A DNA stretch of 64,000 nucleotides from Pedobacter sp. D749. Lineage in GTDB: Bacteria > Bacteroidota > Bacteroidia > Sphingobacteriales > Sphingobacteriaceae. The stretch is from NCBI RefSeq assembly GCF_019317285.1, contig NZ_CP079218.1:2604001-2668000 (forward strand), read 5' to 3'. This document shows positions 35,756-44,463 of this stretch, in pieces (the stretch's first letter is position 1; each line of letters opens with the position of its first letter). Below the pieces are notes generated by a model. That model had not been told where the DNA came from. It ran no database searches and saw nothing but the letters and a program-made list of their open reading frames with translations. Both the position numbers and the translations under genes were made by a program.

Positions 35756-36595
35756 TTATTTTTTCTCAAACTGTGCCGCTACCCAATCACCATTCTGTTT
35801 ATGATCAACGTATTTAATCCCGTATTTAGCACATTCAGCAGTAATCATTCCCAAATCAGGATCTAAATAAAACCCACTGAAGAAAATTTTGCCTCCGGCT
35901 TTCAATACTTCTGCATAACGATGAATCTGATCAAGCAGGATATTCCGATTAATATTGGCAAAAATGACATCGTATTCATCTTTAGGAATCACTTCTTTAC
36001 TTCCGCAAAGTGCCTTTAAATGACCTACCTGGTTAAGCGCAGCATTTTCTATCGTGCTTTCGTAGCAGATATCGTCATAATCAATAGCCATTAAACTTTT
36101 AGCACCTAGTTTTGCTGCCAGAATAGCCAGGATTCCTGTTCCACAACCCATATCCAGGATATTTTTATCCTTTAGGTCGGCAGCTAGAATGTATTGCATC
36201 ACCATCGTTGTAGTTTGGTGGTGACCTGTGCCAAAAGCCATTTTTGGATCGATCACAATCTCGTAAGGATATGATGGCTGAGGCTCATGAAAGGTTGCCC
36301 TTACATAACATACATCGTCAATAATCAGCGGACTGAAGTTTTTCTCCCATTCGGCATTCCAGTTTTCATCGGCAACATCTTCTAAGGTATAATCTGTTGC
36401 AAATTCTTCGCTATAATTGGCCAGGAGTTCTTTTAATTCCAGCTCGTTAAAATTATCCTTGATTACGAAAGCCGTAAAACCATCCTCACTATCTTCGAAA
36501 GTATCGAAGCCCAAATCGGCAAGATCGCTGATAAGCAGATCCTGTTGATAATCTTCGATACTCTTGAATGTAAATATTGCTTTGATATATTGCAT
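35756..36595 (-). CDS. prmA: Ribosomal protein L11 methyltransferase
   Basis: 279-residue SAM-dependent enzyme that methylates ribosomal protein L11. N-terminal substrate-recognition domain (about 1-100) and Class-I methyltransferase domain with NILDMGCGTGILAILAAKLGA as the SAM loop. Upstream is the PrmA-specific IDPKMAFGTGHHQTT; the later motif is FANINRNIL. Length is a little short of the E. coli protein (about 290), typical for Bacteroidota. The start abuts the tpiA stop with no gap, so it is translated from the same operon. Confidence 0.94.
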   Translation of the reverse strand: MQYIKAIFTFKSIEDYQQDLLISDLADLGFDTFEDSEDGFTAFVIKDNFNELELKELLANYSEEFATDYTLEDVADENWNAEWEKNFSPLIIDDVCYVRATFHEPQPSYPYEIVIDPKMAFGTGHHQTTTMVMQYILAADLKDKNILDMGCGTGILAILAAKLGAKSLMAIDYDDICYESTIENAALNQVGHLKALCGSKEVIPKDEYDVIFANINRNILLDQIHRYAEVLKAGGKIFFSGFYLDPDLGMITAECAKYGIKYVDHKQNGDWVAAQFEKK

Positions 36596-37357
36596 TTAGC
36601 TGTTTAATGCTTTAATAATGTCTGTAAAATCGCGTGATTTTAATGATGCGCCACCAATCAGGCCACCATCGATATCGTTCTGAGAAAATAAGCTTGCCGC
36701 ATTGCCTGGGTTACAGCTACCTCCGTACAAGATGGTTGTATCGTCAGCCACATTAAAACCATAGTTCGCTTGAATTTCGCTACGGATAAACGCATGGATA
36801 TCCTGCGCCTGTTCTGGAGAAGCGGTTAAACCTGTACCAATAGCCCAAACCGGCTCGTAAGCAATAACCAGTTTTTTGAAATCTTCTTCAGTTAAACTAA
36901 AAATGCCTTCTACCAACTGTTTCTTTAACACTTCATAATAACTGCCGTTATTACGCTCGTCTAGCGTTTCGCCGATACAGAAAATTGGTGTTAAACCATT
37001 TGCCAGGGCAACTTTAGTTTTTTCAGCTAATAATGCATCGCTTTCAGCGAAATATTGTCTGCGTTCTGAGTGACCTAAAATCACATATTCTGCACCAACA
37101 GATTTCACCATTTTAGCAGAAGTTTCGCCTGTATATGCGCCACTTTCTTTATCGCTAATATTTTGAGCGCCAATTTTAACATCATTACCACCCAATTTTG
37201 CCAAGCTGTTTAAATGAATAAACGGTGAGCAAATAATAGCCAGCTGATCGCCTTTGCGTTCATCTTTAACCATATTTACAATTTCGCTGAACAACGAAAC
37301 ACCTTCGTTATAATCTAAGTTCATTTTCCAGTTACCGGCAACAATCTTTTTTCTCAT
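36596..37357 (-). CDS. tpiA: Triosephosphate isomerase
   Basis: 253-residue TIM-barrel enzyme interconverting glyceraldehyde-3-phosphate and dihydroxyacetone phosphate. Catalytic residues are visible: K11 in GNWKMN, H96 in ILGHSERR and E168 in [11 protein letters not shown]. The phosphate-binding GGSCNPGNA and GGASL segments are present. It sits in a leftward run between the GlmU-like gene upstream (48-base gap) and prmA directly after it. The gap upstream contains a short hairpin (TGATCT/AGATCA at 37380-37396). Confidence 0.97.
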   Translation of the reverse strand: MRKKIVAGNWKMNLDYNEGVSLFSEIVNMVKDERKGDQLAIICSPFIHLNSLAKLGGNDVKIGAQNISDKESGAYTGETSAKMVKSVGAEYVILGHSERRQYFAESDALLAEKTKVALANGLTPIFCIGETLDERNNGSYYEVLKKQLVEGIFSLTEEDFKKLVIAYEPVWAIGTGLTASPEQAQDIHAFIRSEIQANYGFNVADDTTILYGGSCNPGNAASLFSQNDIDGGLIGGASLKSRDFTDIIKALNS

Positions 37358-37405
37358 TTTGTATTATTTAATGGTTGGTTGATCTTTTTCAGATCAGGTT
37401 TTATA

Positions 37406-38572
37406 TTAAAATCGTCTATACGATTCGGTTAATTCAAATACTTTCTCAAGAATGTTCTTTTCAGTTTCATCAAAAGCGATGTTCTTTCTTGCAAATACCT
37501 TTTCGGTGGTGCCGAACATTTTATCCAATCTATAGGCTTCAAATCCACTGGCACCTCCCCAACTAAAATCTGGAACATGATTTGGAGGGAAACCCGCACC
37601 AAAAACATTAGTACCAACACCTATCACACTACCAGTATTGAACATGGTATTAATGCCGGATTTAGCATGATCGGCCATGATTAAACCGCAAAACTGCAAG
37701 CTGGTATTACGCATTTTCCGACCTTCGTAATCATAAAGTTTTACTTCTGCATAGTTATTTTTTAAATTAGAGTTATTGGTATCGGCACCGATATTACACC
37801 ACTCACCCATTACCGAATTGCCCAGATATCCTTCATGGCCTTTGGCCGAATTACCCCAAATTACCGAATTGTTAATTTCGCCTCCTGCACGGCTATTTGG
37901 GCCAATTGTTGTACCCGAATATATTTTTGCACCCATTTTCACGGATGAATTATCACAAAGTGCAAAAGAGCCTCTAATCAAGCTACCTTCCCAAACTTCA
38001 GCATTTTTACCAATATAAATTGGGCCATATGTAGTATTAAAAACGCTGCATTCGGCTTTTGCGCCTTCTTCGAGAAAAATATCATCACCAAGTAATTGAT
38101 TGGTACTACTGATGTTTGCCGAGGTACGCCCATCGGTTAACAATTTAAAATCTTTTCTGATCTCCGCTGGGTTATTCCCAAAAATATGCTCTGGATAAAC
38201 AATCCGTATAAAATCTCCGGCATATTCAATCTGCTTTAGCGACTTAACGGCTTCAAGATCGCGTTGACCGGCAATATAAGCTACAACAATATCTCTTTTA
38301 TAAAGTGCTTCACCTGCTTTAAGAGCTGAAATAGCATTAAGTAAAGCTTCATCAGGACAAATGGAACCATTTATAAATAAATCAGCATTAGGCTTTGGCG
38401 CAAATTTTATAGAAAGGTAATCCTGGGTATAAAAGCCAAAATCGGCATTTAAATATTTGGCCCATTTTTCGGCAATAGTTAAAATACCAATGCGTAAATC
38501 GGCTACAGGCCTGGTAAACGTAAGTGGACGCAAGGACATCCAGGAAGCATCATCAAATAGATTGATTGTCAT
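37406..38572 (-). CDS. GlmU-like nucleotidyltransferase/acetyltransferase (Bacteroidota type)
   Basis: 388 residues from ATG 38572 (MTINLFDD); a frame from 38611 adds 13 hydrophobic residues that overlap the rpmE2 terminator and is rejected. The N-terminus LFDDASWMSLRPLTFTRPVADLR and the left-handed beta-helix repeats in the C-half (IYSGTTIGPNSRAGG, NTGSVIGVGTNVFGAG) fit the alternative bacterial GlmU family (TIGR03991-like), thought to make UDP-GlcNAc in Bacteroidota. The assignment is from overall pattern; catalytic residues were not aligned. It heads the run tpiA-prmA-mpl, which links sugar-nucleotide and murein metabolism. Confidence 0.85.
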   Translation of the reverse strand: MTINLFDDASWMSLRPLTFTRPVADLRIGILTIAEKWAKYLNADFGFYTQDYLSIKFAPKPNADLFINGSICPDEALLNAISALKAGEALYKRDIVVAYIAGQRDLEAVKSLKQIEYAGDFIRIVYPEHIFGNNPAEIRKDFKLLTDGRTSANISSTNQLLGDDIFLEEGAKAECSVFNTTYGPIYIGKNAEVWEGSLIRGSFALCDNSSVKMGAKIYSGTTIGPNSRAGGEINNSVIWGNSAKGHEGYLGNSVMGEWCNIGADTNNSNLKNNYAEVKLYDYEGRKMRNTSLQFCGLIMADHAKSGINTMFNTGSVIGVGTNVFGAGFPPNHVPDFSWGGASGFEAYRLDKMFGTTEKVFARKNIAFDETEKNILEKVFELTESYRRF

Positions 38573-38590
38573 AAGCAGCAAAAATAAAAA

Positions 38591-38619
38591 AAGTCCCGAT
38601 GCTTTTGGCAAAGGGACTT
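38591..38619 (-). terminator. Terminator of rpmE2
   Basis: AAGTCCC (38591-38597) / GGGACTT (38613-38619) with a T-tract on the minus strand, 26 bases after the rpmE2 stop and just upstream of the GlmU-like ATG. Confidence 0.8.
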
Positions 38620-38644
38620 CAAAAAATGCTTTTTGTTGCTAAAA

Positions 38645-38893
38645 TTATTTCTTAGCGTAACGGTTTTTGAATTTATCGATACGTCCTGCTGTATCAACCA
38701 ATTTCATTTTACCAGTATAGAAAGGGTGTGAAGTATGAGAAATCTCTAATTTATAAAGAGGATACTCGTTACCATCTTCCCATTTAATTGTTTCTTTAGT
38801 ATCTACGCAAGATTTTGTTAAGAAAGCATATTCGTTAGACATGTCTTTAAAAACAACTGGTCTGTAGCTTGTTGGGTGCAAATCTTTTTTCAT
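38645..38893 (-). CDS. rpmE2: 50S ribosomal protein L31 type B
   Basis: 82 residues. The type-B signature [17 protein letters not shown] and the C-terminal [27 protein letters not shown] are clear. The zinc-binding CxxC found in the Zn-type L31 is absent; only one Cys (in KSCVDTKE) remains, so this is the zinc-independent form. A long gap (about 350 bases) upstream may hold a leader. A terminator separates it from the GlmU-like gene, so the downstream run has its own promoter or relies on read-through. Confidence 0.97.
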   Translation of the reverse strand: MKKDLHPTSYRPVVFKDMSNEYAFLTKSCVDTKETIKWEDGNEYPLYKLEISHTSHPFYTGKMKLVDTAGRIDKFKNRYAKK

Positions 38894-39242
38894 CGTGTTT
38901 TTTATTTTCTTTTAATTTTGATGAAGCTATCTCGCTAATGCTTCGATGGTTTCATTTGAATATTATTTTAGTTATTTATGTGAAAGCATCAAGAACATTC
39001 TTGCAATTTGCTGGCAACAACGCTTATGACATTTCCTATAGTCTTTCTACCTCTATTTTAGAGGATGCAAATATCCTAATTTTATTTTTGATTTACAAGC
39101 CTAAATAAAGAATTTTAAATTATATGTTTTTTTCTATCTACGAAGAAGCTAAAACATACCGATAGCCCGGTTAGGCAAAAATAAACTTTCTAAGCAGAAT
39201 ATTGTTTTTCAGATATTTAAAAAATATATGTAAATTTGATTT
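38894..39242. other. Gap upstream of rpmE2 and the 55-aa gene
   Basis: Divergent 349-base region. It has no credible gene. It contains the palindromes CAAGAACATTCTTG (38990-39003) and CCTCTATTTTAGAGG (39050-39064). A minus-strand TATTTTTG (39183-39176) could be an rpmE2 -7 element with a leader of about 280 bases, but no good -33 is seen. The plus-strand -7 element for the 55-aa gene is at 39231. Confidence 0.5.
39231..39238 (+). promoter_or_regulatory. Predicted -7 element of the 55-aa gene
   Basis: TAAATTTG ends 4 bases before ATG 39243, as at mqnC and scpB. The -33 side is weak (T-run about 21 bases upstream). Confidence 0.45.
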
Positions 39243-39410
39243 ATGAGAAAACATGGCGAATTAGATGGCATCATCCATGCTGATAGCAGCGGAAAGCTCT
39301 ATATTAAAAGTCCTGATTTTTTTGCACAGCCAAGGGTGATCGAAATGGTGGGTGCATTAATGCAATCGAGTATTTTTAAAAAGATAGAAAAGGATAAAAA
39401 CAAGAAATAG
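39243..39410 (+). CDS. 55-residue hypothetical protein
   Basis: Short open frame beginning MRKHGELDGIIHADSSGKLY and ending FKKIEKDKNKK. It has varied composition, a plausible fold (beta start, then VIEMVGALMQSSIFKKI as an amphipathic helix) and a basic tail. Support: a -7 element directly before the ATG, and a stop only 8 bases before the next gene's start, which suggests an operon. No family recognised. Confidence 0.6.
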   Translation: MRKHGELDGIIHADSSGKLYIKSPDFFAQPRVIEMVGALMQSSIFKKIEKDKNKK

Positions 39411-39418
39411 CCTTAAAG

Positions 39419-40117
39419 ATGCCTTTTAACCTACTTTTATTCCCTCTTGTAGGCGGCTATTATATATTAATCAGATTCAGGTACCTGCGGTATGTGCAGT
39501 ACCGGTTGGAAAGCCAACGTATATTATTAAACTCTGCTTTTGCGGGTATCTTATTACTCGGCGCATGTTTTGTATTAAGGGCGATTTTTATTGCCATCTG
39601 GCCCGAAACGGTTGAACACCTTAGCAAATTACTCCCCATCCATGCACCCTATTTCGGCACTACCAGCTTATCGTTATTGGTCGCGGTAGCCGCCACAGAA
39701 ATCGCAAATCTTTTTATCAACCGCCTGAAAGCCATTAAAAGGGCCATCGCTACTTCTGGAAATGAATTTGAATTGTTATTGAGTTCGTCTTTTTTTGATG
39801 CCCACCTTTTACAGTTTACCATGGATAGCGGTAAATTTTATATTGGCTGGGTGAAAGAACTGCCAAAACCATTTACCACAAGTTACATCCGAATTACCCC
39901 TGCTTTTAGCGGTTACCGCAAGGCTGATGATAAGGAACTTGTTTTTACCACCCAGTATTTAACGGTTTATGCCAGTTATATTGAAGATGGCTCTGTAGCA
40001 AATACGGATGAGTTAAAAACTGACCTCGTACTAAAAGCCGACAAGATCAATTCCATTTCTTTTTTTGATATGGATATGTATAACCGCTTTAATCCGACAC
40101 AAGAAGAAACACCTTAA
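39419..40117 (+). CDS. Hypothetical membrane protein
   Basis: 232 residues with about three hydrophobic segments (near 3-20, 37-60 and 80-98), then a soluble C-terminal domain (about 115-232) rich in beta-type sequence (GKFYIGWVKELPKPFTTSYIRITPAFSGY) ending in DMDMYNRFNPTQEE. The arrangement suggests an inner-membrane anchor with a cytoplasmic or periplasmic domain. I do not recognise the family. It follows the 55-aa gene by 8 bases and its end overlaps the next gene, on the opposite strand, by 4 bases. Confidence 0.75.
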   Translation: MPFNLLLFPLVGGYYILIRFRYLRYVQYRLESQRILLNSAFAGILLLGACFVLRAIFIAIWPETVEHLSKLLPIHAPYFGTTSLSLLVAVAATEIANLFINRLKAIKRAIATSGNEFELLLSSSFFDAHLLQFTMDSGKFYIGWVKELPKPFTTSYIRITPAFSGYRKADDKELVFTTQYLTVYASYIEDGSVANTDELKTDLVLKADKINSISFFDMDMYNRFNPTQEETP

Positions 40118-40398
40118 TCCTTTTTAGGACTATATTTTTTCCAGGTTTCTATTTTGGCCTTCTGACGGGCGATATAGGCATCAGTAATTACCTCGGCTGA
40201 ACTTGAACCTTCCACCGTCTCCAGTAATTCTTTTAATTTATACTGATCTACGTCTGCTTTATATAAAATCTGAATCAGTTTTGGAAAGTCGTTATCGATT
40301 AAATAAGCAAAAGCATCAACCATTGCGCTACGCAATTGATTTTCGGAAAGATGATCTGGTATATCGAAATCTTTGCTGATGATGCTAATTAATGACAT
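40114..40398 (-). CDS. Hypothetical small protein
   Basis: 94 residues, all-helical looking, acidic in the middle and basic at the end (RQKAKIETWKKYSPKKD). No signal peptide or membrane segment. Contains a leucine-rich pattern (LIQILYKADVDQYKLKELLETV). Conserved appearance and a proper start next to repeated DNA make a real gene likely. The stop overlaps the opposite-strand gene's stop by 4 bases. Function unknown. Confidence 0.7.
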   Translation of the reverse strand: MSLISIISKDFDIPDHLSENQLRSAMVDAFAYLIDNDFPKLIQILYKADVDQYKLKELLETVEGSSSAEVITDAYIARQKAKIETWKKYSPKKD

Positions 40399-40743
40399 GG
40401 AACAGGATTTTTAGGATTATAGGATTTTAAGATCAATTATTAACATTAGACTTAGGCAATTTGCACTAAGCGAAGAACCACAGGCCAAAGTTAATAAAAC
40501 CTGATAATAGCGGCAGCTCCCGATTTAAGCACTATTTTTTGTCTTTTATTTATGCTGTGCTTGCTTGTTTCACAGGTTTCACGGGACTATAGCGGTTAGC
40601 AGGACAGCAGATGCTATGAAATACGGAACCATTCGTTTTCTAAAAAAATAGGCTCGCCAACTGCTTTAAGATCCCCGCATGCGCAAGGATGACTGTTCTC
40701 AAAAATTACCCATCACCCATTTTACCTCCCCCATCTTCCATGC
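40399..40743. repeat. Gap with decayed dispersed repeat and word repeats
   Basis: Starts with AGGATTTTTAGGATTATAGG words. At 40512-40527 it carries GCAGCTCCCGATTTA (shared with 8783-8797). At 40558-40581 it carries a 24-base stretch that occurs inverted at 60765-60788. It ends with ACCCATCACCCATTTTACC words. No gene is seen. Confidence 0.6.
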
Positions 40744-41151
40744 CTAAATCCATTTAATTTCCTGGCAAATTTCGATCAACACCCCATTGGTATCTTTAGG
40801 ATGCACAAAACACACCATTTTATTATCAGCTCCTTTTTTGGGCGACTCGCTGAGCAATACAAAACCTTCCTGATGCAAACGTTCCATTTCGGCAAGGATA
40901 TCATCAACCAGAAAAGCGATATGGTGAATCCCCTCTCCTTTTTTCTCGATAAACTTAGCAATTGCACTATCCGGAGCCGTAGCCTGAAGTAATTCTATCT
41001 TGTTTTCACCTGTTTTAAAAAAAGCAGTATTTACTGATTCTGACGCAACCTGCTCAGTTTTATAACAATCGGTATTGAGCAGTTTCTGATAAACCGCTAT
41101 AGAACTGTTAAGGTCTTTTACCGCGATGCCGATGTGTTCTATCTTATTCAT
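40744..41151 (-). CDS. mce: Methylmalonyl-CoA epimerase
   Basis: 135-residue glyoxalase-fold (VOC) metalloenzyme that epimerises (2R)/(2S)-methylmalonyl-CoA between propionyl-CoA carboxylase and methylmalonyl-CoA mutase. N-terminal IEHIGIAVKDL carries the first His ligand, GIHHIAF carries the second region, and the C-terminal VLIEICQE carries the Glu ligand. Length matches the bacterial enzyme. No mutase gene is in the window. Confidence 0.93.
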   Translation of the reverse strand: MNKIEHIGIAVKDLNSSIAVYQKLLNTDCYKTEQVASESVNTAFFKTGENKIELLQATAPDSAIAKFIEKKGEGIHHIAFLVDDILAEMERLHQEGFVLLSESPKKGADNKMVCFVHPKDTNGVLIEICQEIKWI

Positions 41152-41218
41152 AGATTATAAGGTTATGTGAATGTAAAAATGCGGCTTTTATCTATAAGCT
41201 CATAGCTATTATTTATAA

Positions 41219-41246
41219 TTGTTAAATAAGTTTTTTCGTATCTTTG
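41219..41246 (+). promoter_or_regulatory. Predicted promoter of the isc operon
   Basis: TTG (41219-41221), 17-base spacer and TATCTTTG (41239-41246), a full match to the Bacteroidota promoter. Predicted transcription start near 41250, leader about 19 bases. No IscR-like gene is linked. Confidence 0.75.
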
Positions 41247-41268
41247 TGATATAATTAACAGAATAGAG

Positions 41269-42480
41269 ATGAAACAGCCGATATATTTAGATAATAATGC
41301 TACAACACCGTTAGATCCACGTGTGCTGGAAGCAATGCTACCTTACTTTACTGAGAAATTTGGAAATGCCGCAAGTCGTAATCACGCTTTTGGCTGGGTG
41401 GCTGAAGAAGGTGTAGATTACGCCCGTGAGCAGGTAGCCAAACTAATCGGCTGTACTGAAAAAGAAATTATTTTTACATCAGGTGCAACTGAGGCCGATA
41501 ACCTGGCCATTAAGGGTGTATTTGAAATGTACAAAGAAAAAGGTAACCACATTATTACTGCGGTTACTGAACATAAAGCAGTTTTAGATACCTGCAAACA
41601 CTTAGAAAAAAATGGCGCACGCGTTACCTATTTAGGTGTTAAAGAAGACGGTTTAATTGATTTAGCTGAATTGGAAGCTGCCATGACTCCTGAAACCATT
41701 TTAGTTTCGATTATGTATGGCAACAACGAAATCGGCGTAATCCAACCGGTTAAAGAAATTGCAGCTATTGCGCATAAACACGGTGCTTTATTTATGACTG
41801 ATGCTACGCAGGCAGTTGGTAAAATTCCAGTTGATGTAAATACTGATGGTATTGATTTAATGGCTTTCTCTGCACACAAAATGTACGGTCCGAAAGGTGT
41901 TGGTGTACTTTACGTTCGTCGTAAAAACCCAAGAGTTAAAGTTACTGCACAAATGGATGGTGGTGGCCACGAGCGTGGAATGCGTTCTGGTACCTTAAAC
42001 GTTCCTGGTATTGTTGGTTTAGGAAAAGCCTGCGAACTTTGCCGTTTAGAAATGGAAAGCGAATCAATCCGTTTATCAGCTTTACGTGATAAGTTAGAGA
42101 CTACTTTAAACAAAATGGAAGAGAGTTATGTTAATGGTAATACACAACACCGTTTACCACATGTAGCCAATATCTCGTTCAAATATGTGGAGGGTGAAGG
42201 TTTAATGATGGCGATGAGCGATTTAGCGGTATCTTCAGGATCGGCTTGTACTTCAGCATCTTTAGAGCCTTCTTATGTATTGAAAAGCTTAGGTTTATCT
42301 GATGATTTGGCTCACTCTTCTATCCGTTACGGTTTAGGAAGGTTTACAACTGAAGCAGAGATCGATCAGGCGATTGAAGTGACTCAAAAAGCGGTTAATC
42401 ACTTAAGAGAACTTTCTCCACTTTGGGAAATGTTTAAAGAAGGAATCGACTTGAGTAAAATTGAGTGGGCGGAACACTAA
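41269..42480 (+). CDS. iscS: Cysteine desulfurase
   Basis: 403-residue PLP enzyme that takes sulfur from cysteine for Fe-S assembly. N-terminal [19 protein letters not shown]-lysine segment [12 protein letters not shown], and catalytic Cys loop [17 protein letters not shown], which is the IscS (class I, long-loop) version rather than SufS. First gene of iscS-iscU-iscA with a consensus promoter. The gap to iscU is 116 bases and contains word repeats, so the genes may also be transcribed separately. Confidence 0.97.
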   Translation: MKQPIYLDNNATTPLDPRVLEAMLPYFTEKFGNAASRNHAFGWVAEEGVDYAREQVAKLIGCTEKEIIFTSGATEADNLAIKGVFEMYKEKGNHIITAVTEHKAVLDTCKHLEKNGARVTYLGVKEDGLIDLAELEAAMTPETILVSIMYGNNEIGVIQPVKEIAAIAHKHGALFMTDATQAVGKIPVDVNTDGIDLMAFSAHKMYGPKGVGVLYVRRKNPRVKVTAQMDGGGHERGMRSGTLNVPGIVGLGKACELCRLEMESESIRLSALRDKLETTLNKMEESYVNGNTQHRLPHVANISFKYVEGEGLMMAMSDLAVSSGSACTSASLEPSYVLKSLGLSDDLAHSSIRYGLGRFTTEAEIDQAIEVTQKAVNHLRELSPLWEMFKEGIDLSKIEWAEH

Positions 42481-42596
42481 GAAAGGTAGAGGGCTGGAAG
42501 GCTTAAGGTAGAAGGTTAATAGCCAAACGCCTTACGCAAAACGCCAAACTAAAAATTAATTAAAATTGCTCCACAAGGAGATTAAAAAATAAAATC

Positions 42597-43010
42597 ATGG
42601 CATATTCAGAAAAAGTAATTGACCATTACAATAACCCACGTAACGTAGGTACTTTAAATAAAGACAGCAAATTTGTAGGCACAGGATTAGTTGGTGCACC
42701 TGAGTGCGGTGACGTAATGCGTTTACAAATTGAAGTTGGAGAAGATAACGTAATCACTGATGCTAAATTTAAAACATTTGGCTGTGGTTCGGCAATTGCT
42801 TCTTCTTCTTTAGCGACAGAATGGTTAAAAGGAAAAACAATTGATGAGGCTTTATCTATCGATAACATGGATATTGTTGAAGAATTGGCTTTACCTCCGG
42901 TAAAAATTCACTGCTCGGTTTTAGCAGAAGATGCAATTAAATCGGCTATTAACGATTACCGAGTTAAAAATGGCCTGGAAGCCATTGTGTTAGAAAAATC
43001 GCACCATTAA
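42597..43010 (+). CDS. iscU: Iron-sulfur cluster scaffold protein IscU
   Basis: 137-residue scaffold on which IscS sulfur and iron form a [2Fe-2S] cluster. The three cluster cysteines are C37 (GAPECGDV), C63 (FGCGSAIA) and C106 (KIHCSVLA), and the conserved Asp39 is present. The chaperone-recognition motif LPPVK (99-103) is intact, implying cluster transfer via an HscA/HscB-type chaperone, although no hscA/hscB is linked here. Length is normal. Confidence 0.97.
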   Translation: MAYSEKVIDHYNNPRNVGTLNKDSKFVGTGLVGAPECGDVMRLQIEVGEDNVITDAKFKTFGCGSAIASSSLATEWLKGKTIDEALSIDNMDIVEELALPPVKIHCSVLAEDAIKSAINDYRVKNGLEAIVLEKSHH

Positions 43011-43074
43011 CAAGTATCAAGTATCAAGATTGAAGTATTACAGTCTTGATACTTGATACTAAATACTCGATACT
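43011..43074. repeat. Word-repeat gap between iscU and iscA
   Basis: AAGTATCAAGTATCAAGA (about 43012) is followed by inverted TCTTGATACTTGATACT (about 43043) and TACTCGATACT, able to form a long imperfect hairpin between two co-directional genes. It might attenuate or process the isc transcript. Confidence 0.7.
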
Positions 43075-43401
43075 ATGATAACGATAACAGATAAAGCAAA
43101 AGATAAAATAGACCATTTAATGCAGGACTCGGAAATGGGTTCTGATTACTTTTTACGCGTTTCAGTAAAAGGTGGTGGCTGTTCAGGCTTATCATACAAT
43201 CTGGATTTTGATAACGAAGAACAAAAAGGCGATCAGTTTTTTGAAGATAAAGGAATCAAAATTGCTTTGGACATGAAATCCTTTCTTTATTTGGCTGGAA
43301 CAGAATTAGACTTTACTGATGGTTTAAACGGAAAAGGTTTCAACTTTATAAACCCAAATGCCAGCCGTAGCTGTGGCTGTGGCGAAAGTTTTTCTGTATA
43401 A
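43075..43401 (+). CDS. iscA: HesB/IscA-type iron-sulfur carrier
   Basis: 108-residue A-type carrier with the three conserved cysteines C36 (GGGCSGL), C100 and C102 (SCGCGESF). It delivers clusters to target proteins. The start is the first ATG after the word-repeat gap. It closes the iscS-iscU-iscA cluster and is followed by a strong bidirectional terminator. Confidence 0.94.
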   Translation: MITITDKAKDKIDHLMQDSEMGSDYFLRVSVKGGGCSGLSYNLDFDNEEQKGDQFFEDKGIKIALDMKSFLYLAGTELDFTDGLNGKGFNFINPNASRSCGCGESFSV

Positions 43402-43417
43402 ATTTAATAGCAAAAAG

Positions 43418-43453
43418 AAAGCGGCTTGGGAGATTTTCCGAGCCGCTTTTTTT
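43418..43453. terminator. Bidirectional terminator after iscA
   Basis: AAAGCGGCT and AGCCGCTTTTTTT form a GC-rich stem (core AGCGGCT/AGCCGCT at 43420 and 43441), with A-run before and T-run after, between convergent genes. Confidence 0.85.
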
Positions 43454-43454
43454 G

Positions 43455-44168
43455 TTATTTGAGTTGGGATGGTTTACTGCTAATGGTATTTCTTTCTGTA
43501 ATTGCGGTGGTTTTGCTATTAAAATCTGTAGGTTCAGAAGTATAATCGCCATCAAAGGCAACCCTGCCTTGTCCCTCTCTAATGGTATAAGGTCCGCTGT
43601 GAGAATCGTCGATGTTTATGATGCCACCAATTCCGTTTTTAATGTTACTTCCATCTTTTTCTCCAGACATTAAAAAAGCATAAAAATTATAACCACCGTT
43701 TCTGTACGCTTTTACCTTTCCGTAAACTGTAAATTTATTTCCACTTCCACTAATGGCGGTTACGACACTGGTATCTGCTGCACCAATAAAATTTTTGCCC
43801 AGCATTTTAATACTGAAATCGCTGGTACTTTGCTCATAAAATTTAACTACGCCATCCATAAGTAAATAACCAGGAGTATAGGGATCGTTGGGTATATTAC
43901 TGCTTTTTATAGTGAAAGGCTTGAATAAGTAAGAGCCATCGACATTTGGAGGCGTAGTGCCCTTATTTATAGTAAAACCCAGTTTGGTTAAGCTATCCAC
44001 ATACTGTTGCGGAATAATATCTTCAATTTTCTTAGTCAGGATTTCTTCATCGCTCGGATTAATATCTTTGCTTTTAGAGCAAGCCGCAAATTGTAGCACT
44101 ACACCTACTATTAAAGCAAATGCACATCCTTTGGCTACCATAGTTAAATTGGTTTTTGTTGTTTTCAT
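43455..44168 (-). CDS. Hypothetical lipoprotein
   Basis: 237 residues from ATG 44168 (44171 adds one Met); an in-frame start at 44267 would prepend 33 residues of poor quality before a normal signal. Signal core CAFALIVGVVLQFAAC ends in a weak lipobox FAAC, so it is probably lipidated. The mature part is polar and beta-rich, with SGSGNKFTVYGKVKAYRNG and DYTSEPTDFN segments and no motif I recognise. Upstream are divergent sequences of the fatty-acid CoA ligase gene (about 295 bases). Function unknown. Confidence 0.65.
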   Translation of the reverse strand: MKTTKTNLTMVAKGCAFALIVGVVLQFAACSKSKDINPSDEEILTKKIEDIIPQQYVDSLTKLGFTINKGTTPPNVDGSYLFKPFTIKSSNIPNDPYTPGYLLMDGVVKFYEQSTSDFSIKMLGKNFIGAADTSVVTAISGSGNKFTVYGKVKAYRNGGYNFYAFLMSGEKDGSNIKNGIGGIINIDDSHSGPYTIREGQGRVAFDGDYTSEPTDFNSKTTAITERNTISSKPSQLK

Positions 44169-44463
44169 CATGCAAATTTTAATTCTAAGTTTTAAAATGC
44201 CCAATTGCAACTGTAGTGCCAATATCAAATAATTTGCCTCAAACAGATTAAAATAACGATAAACCACTATATAGATCTACCTAAAACCAGGTATTTCCAT
44301 TAATTTTTAAACAAAACTGCTGTCCTCTTTTTTTACGGTCTTTTTGTGGTCGCTTAAATTTTATATTTTTTATTTAATTTTAGAATAGGTTTATCATACT
44401 GTTGCTATTATTAAAGCTAAAAGTATTATAATTGTTAAAATAACGAACATTCAGATTACGAGC

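Noticed and set aside
38869..39108. 79-codon plus-strand frame upstream of rpmE2
   Set aside because: Overlaps the rpmE2 start and a palindrome-rich gap; composition is not gene-like.
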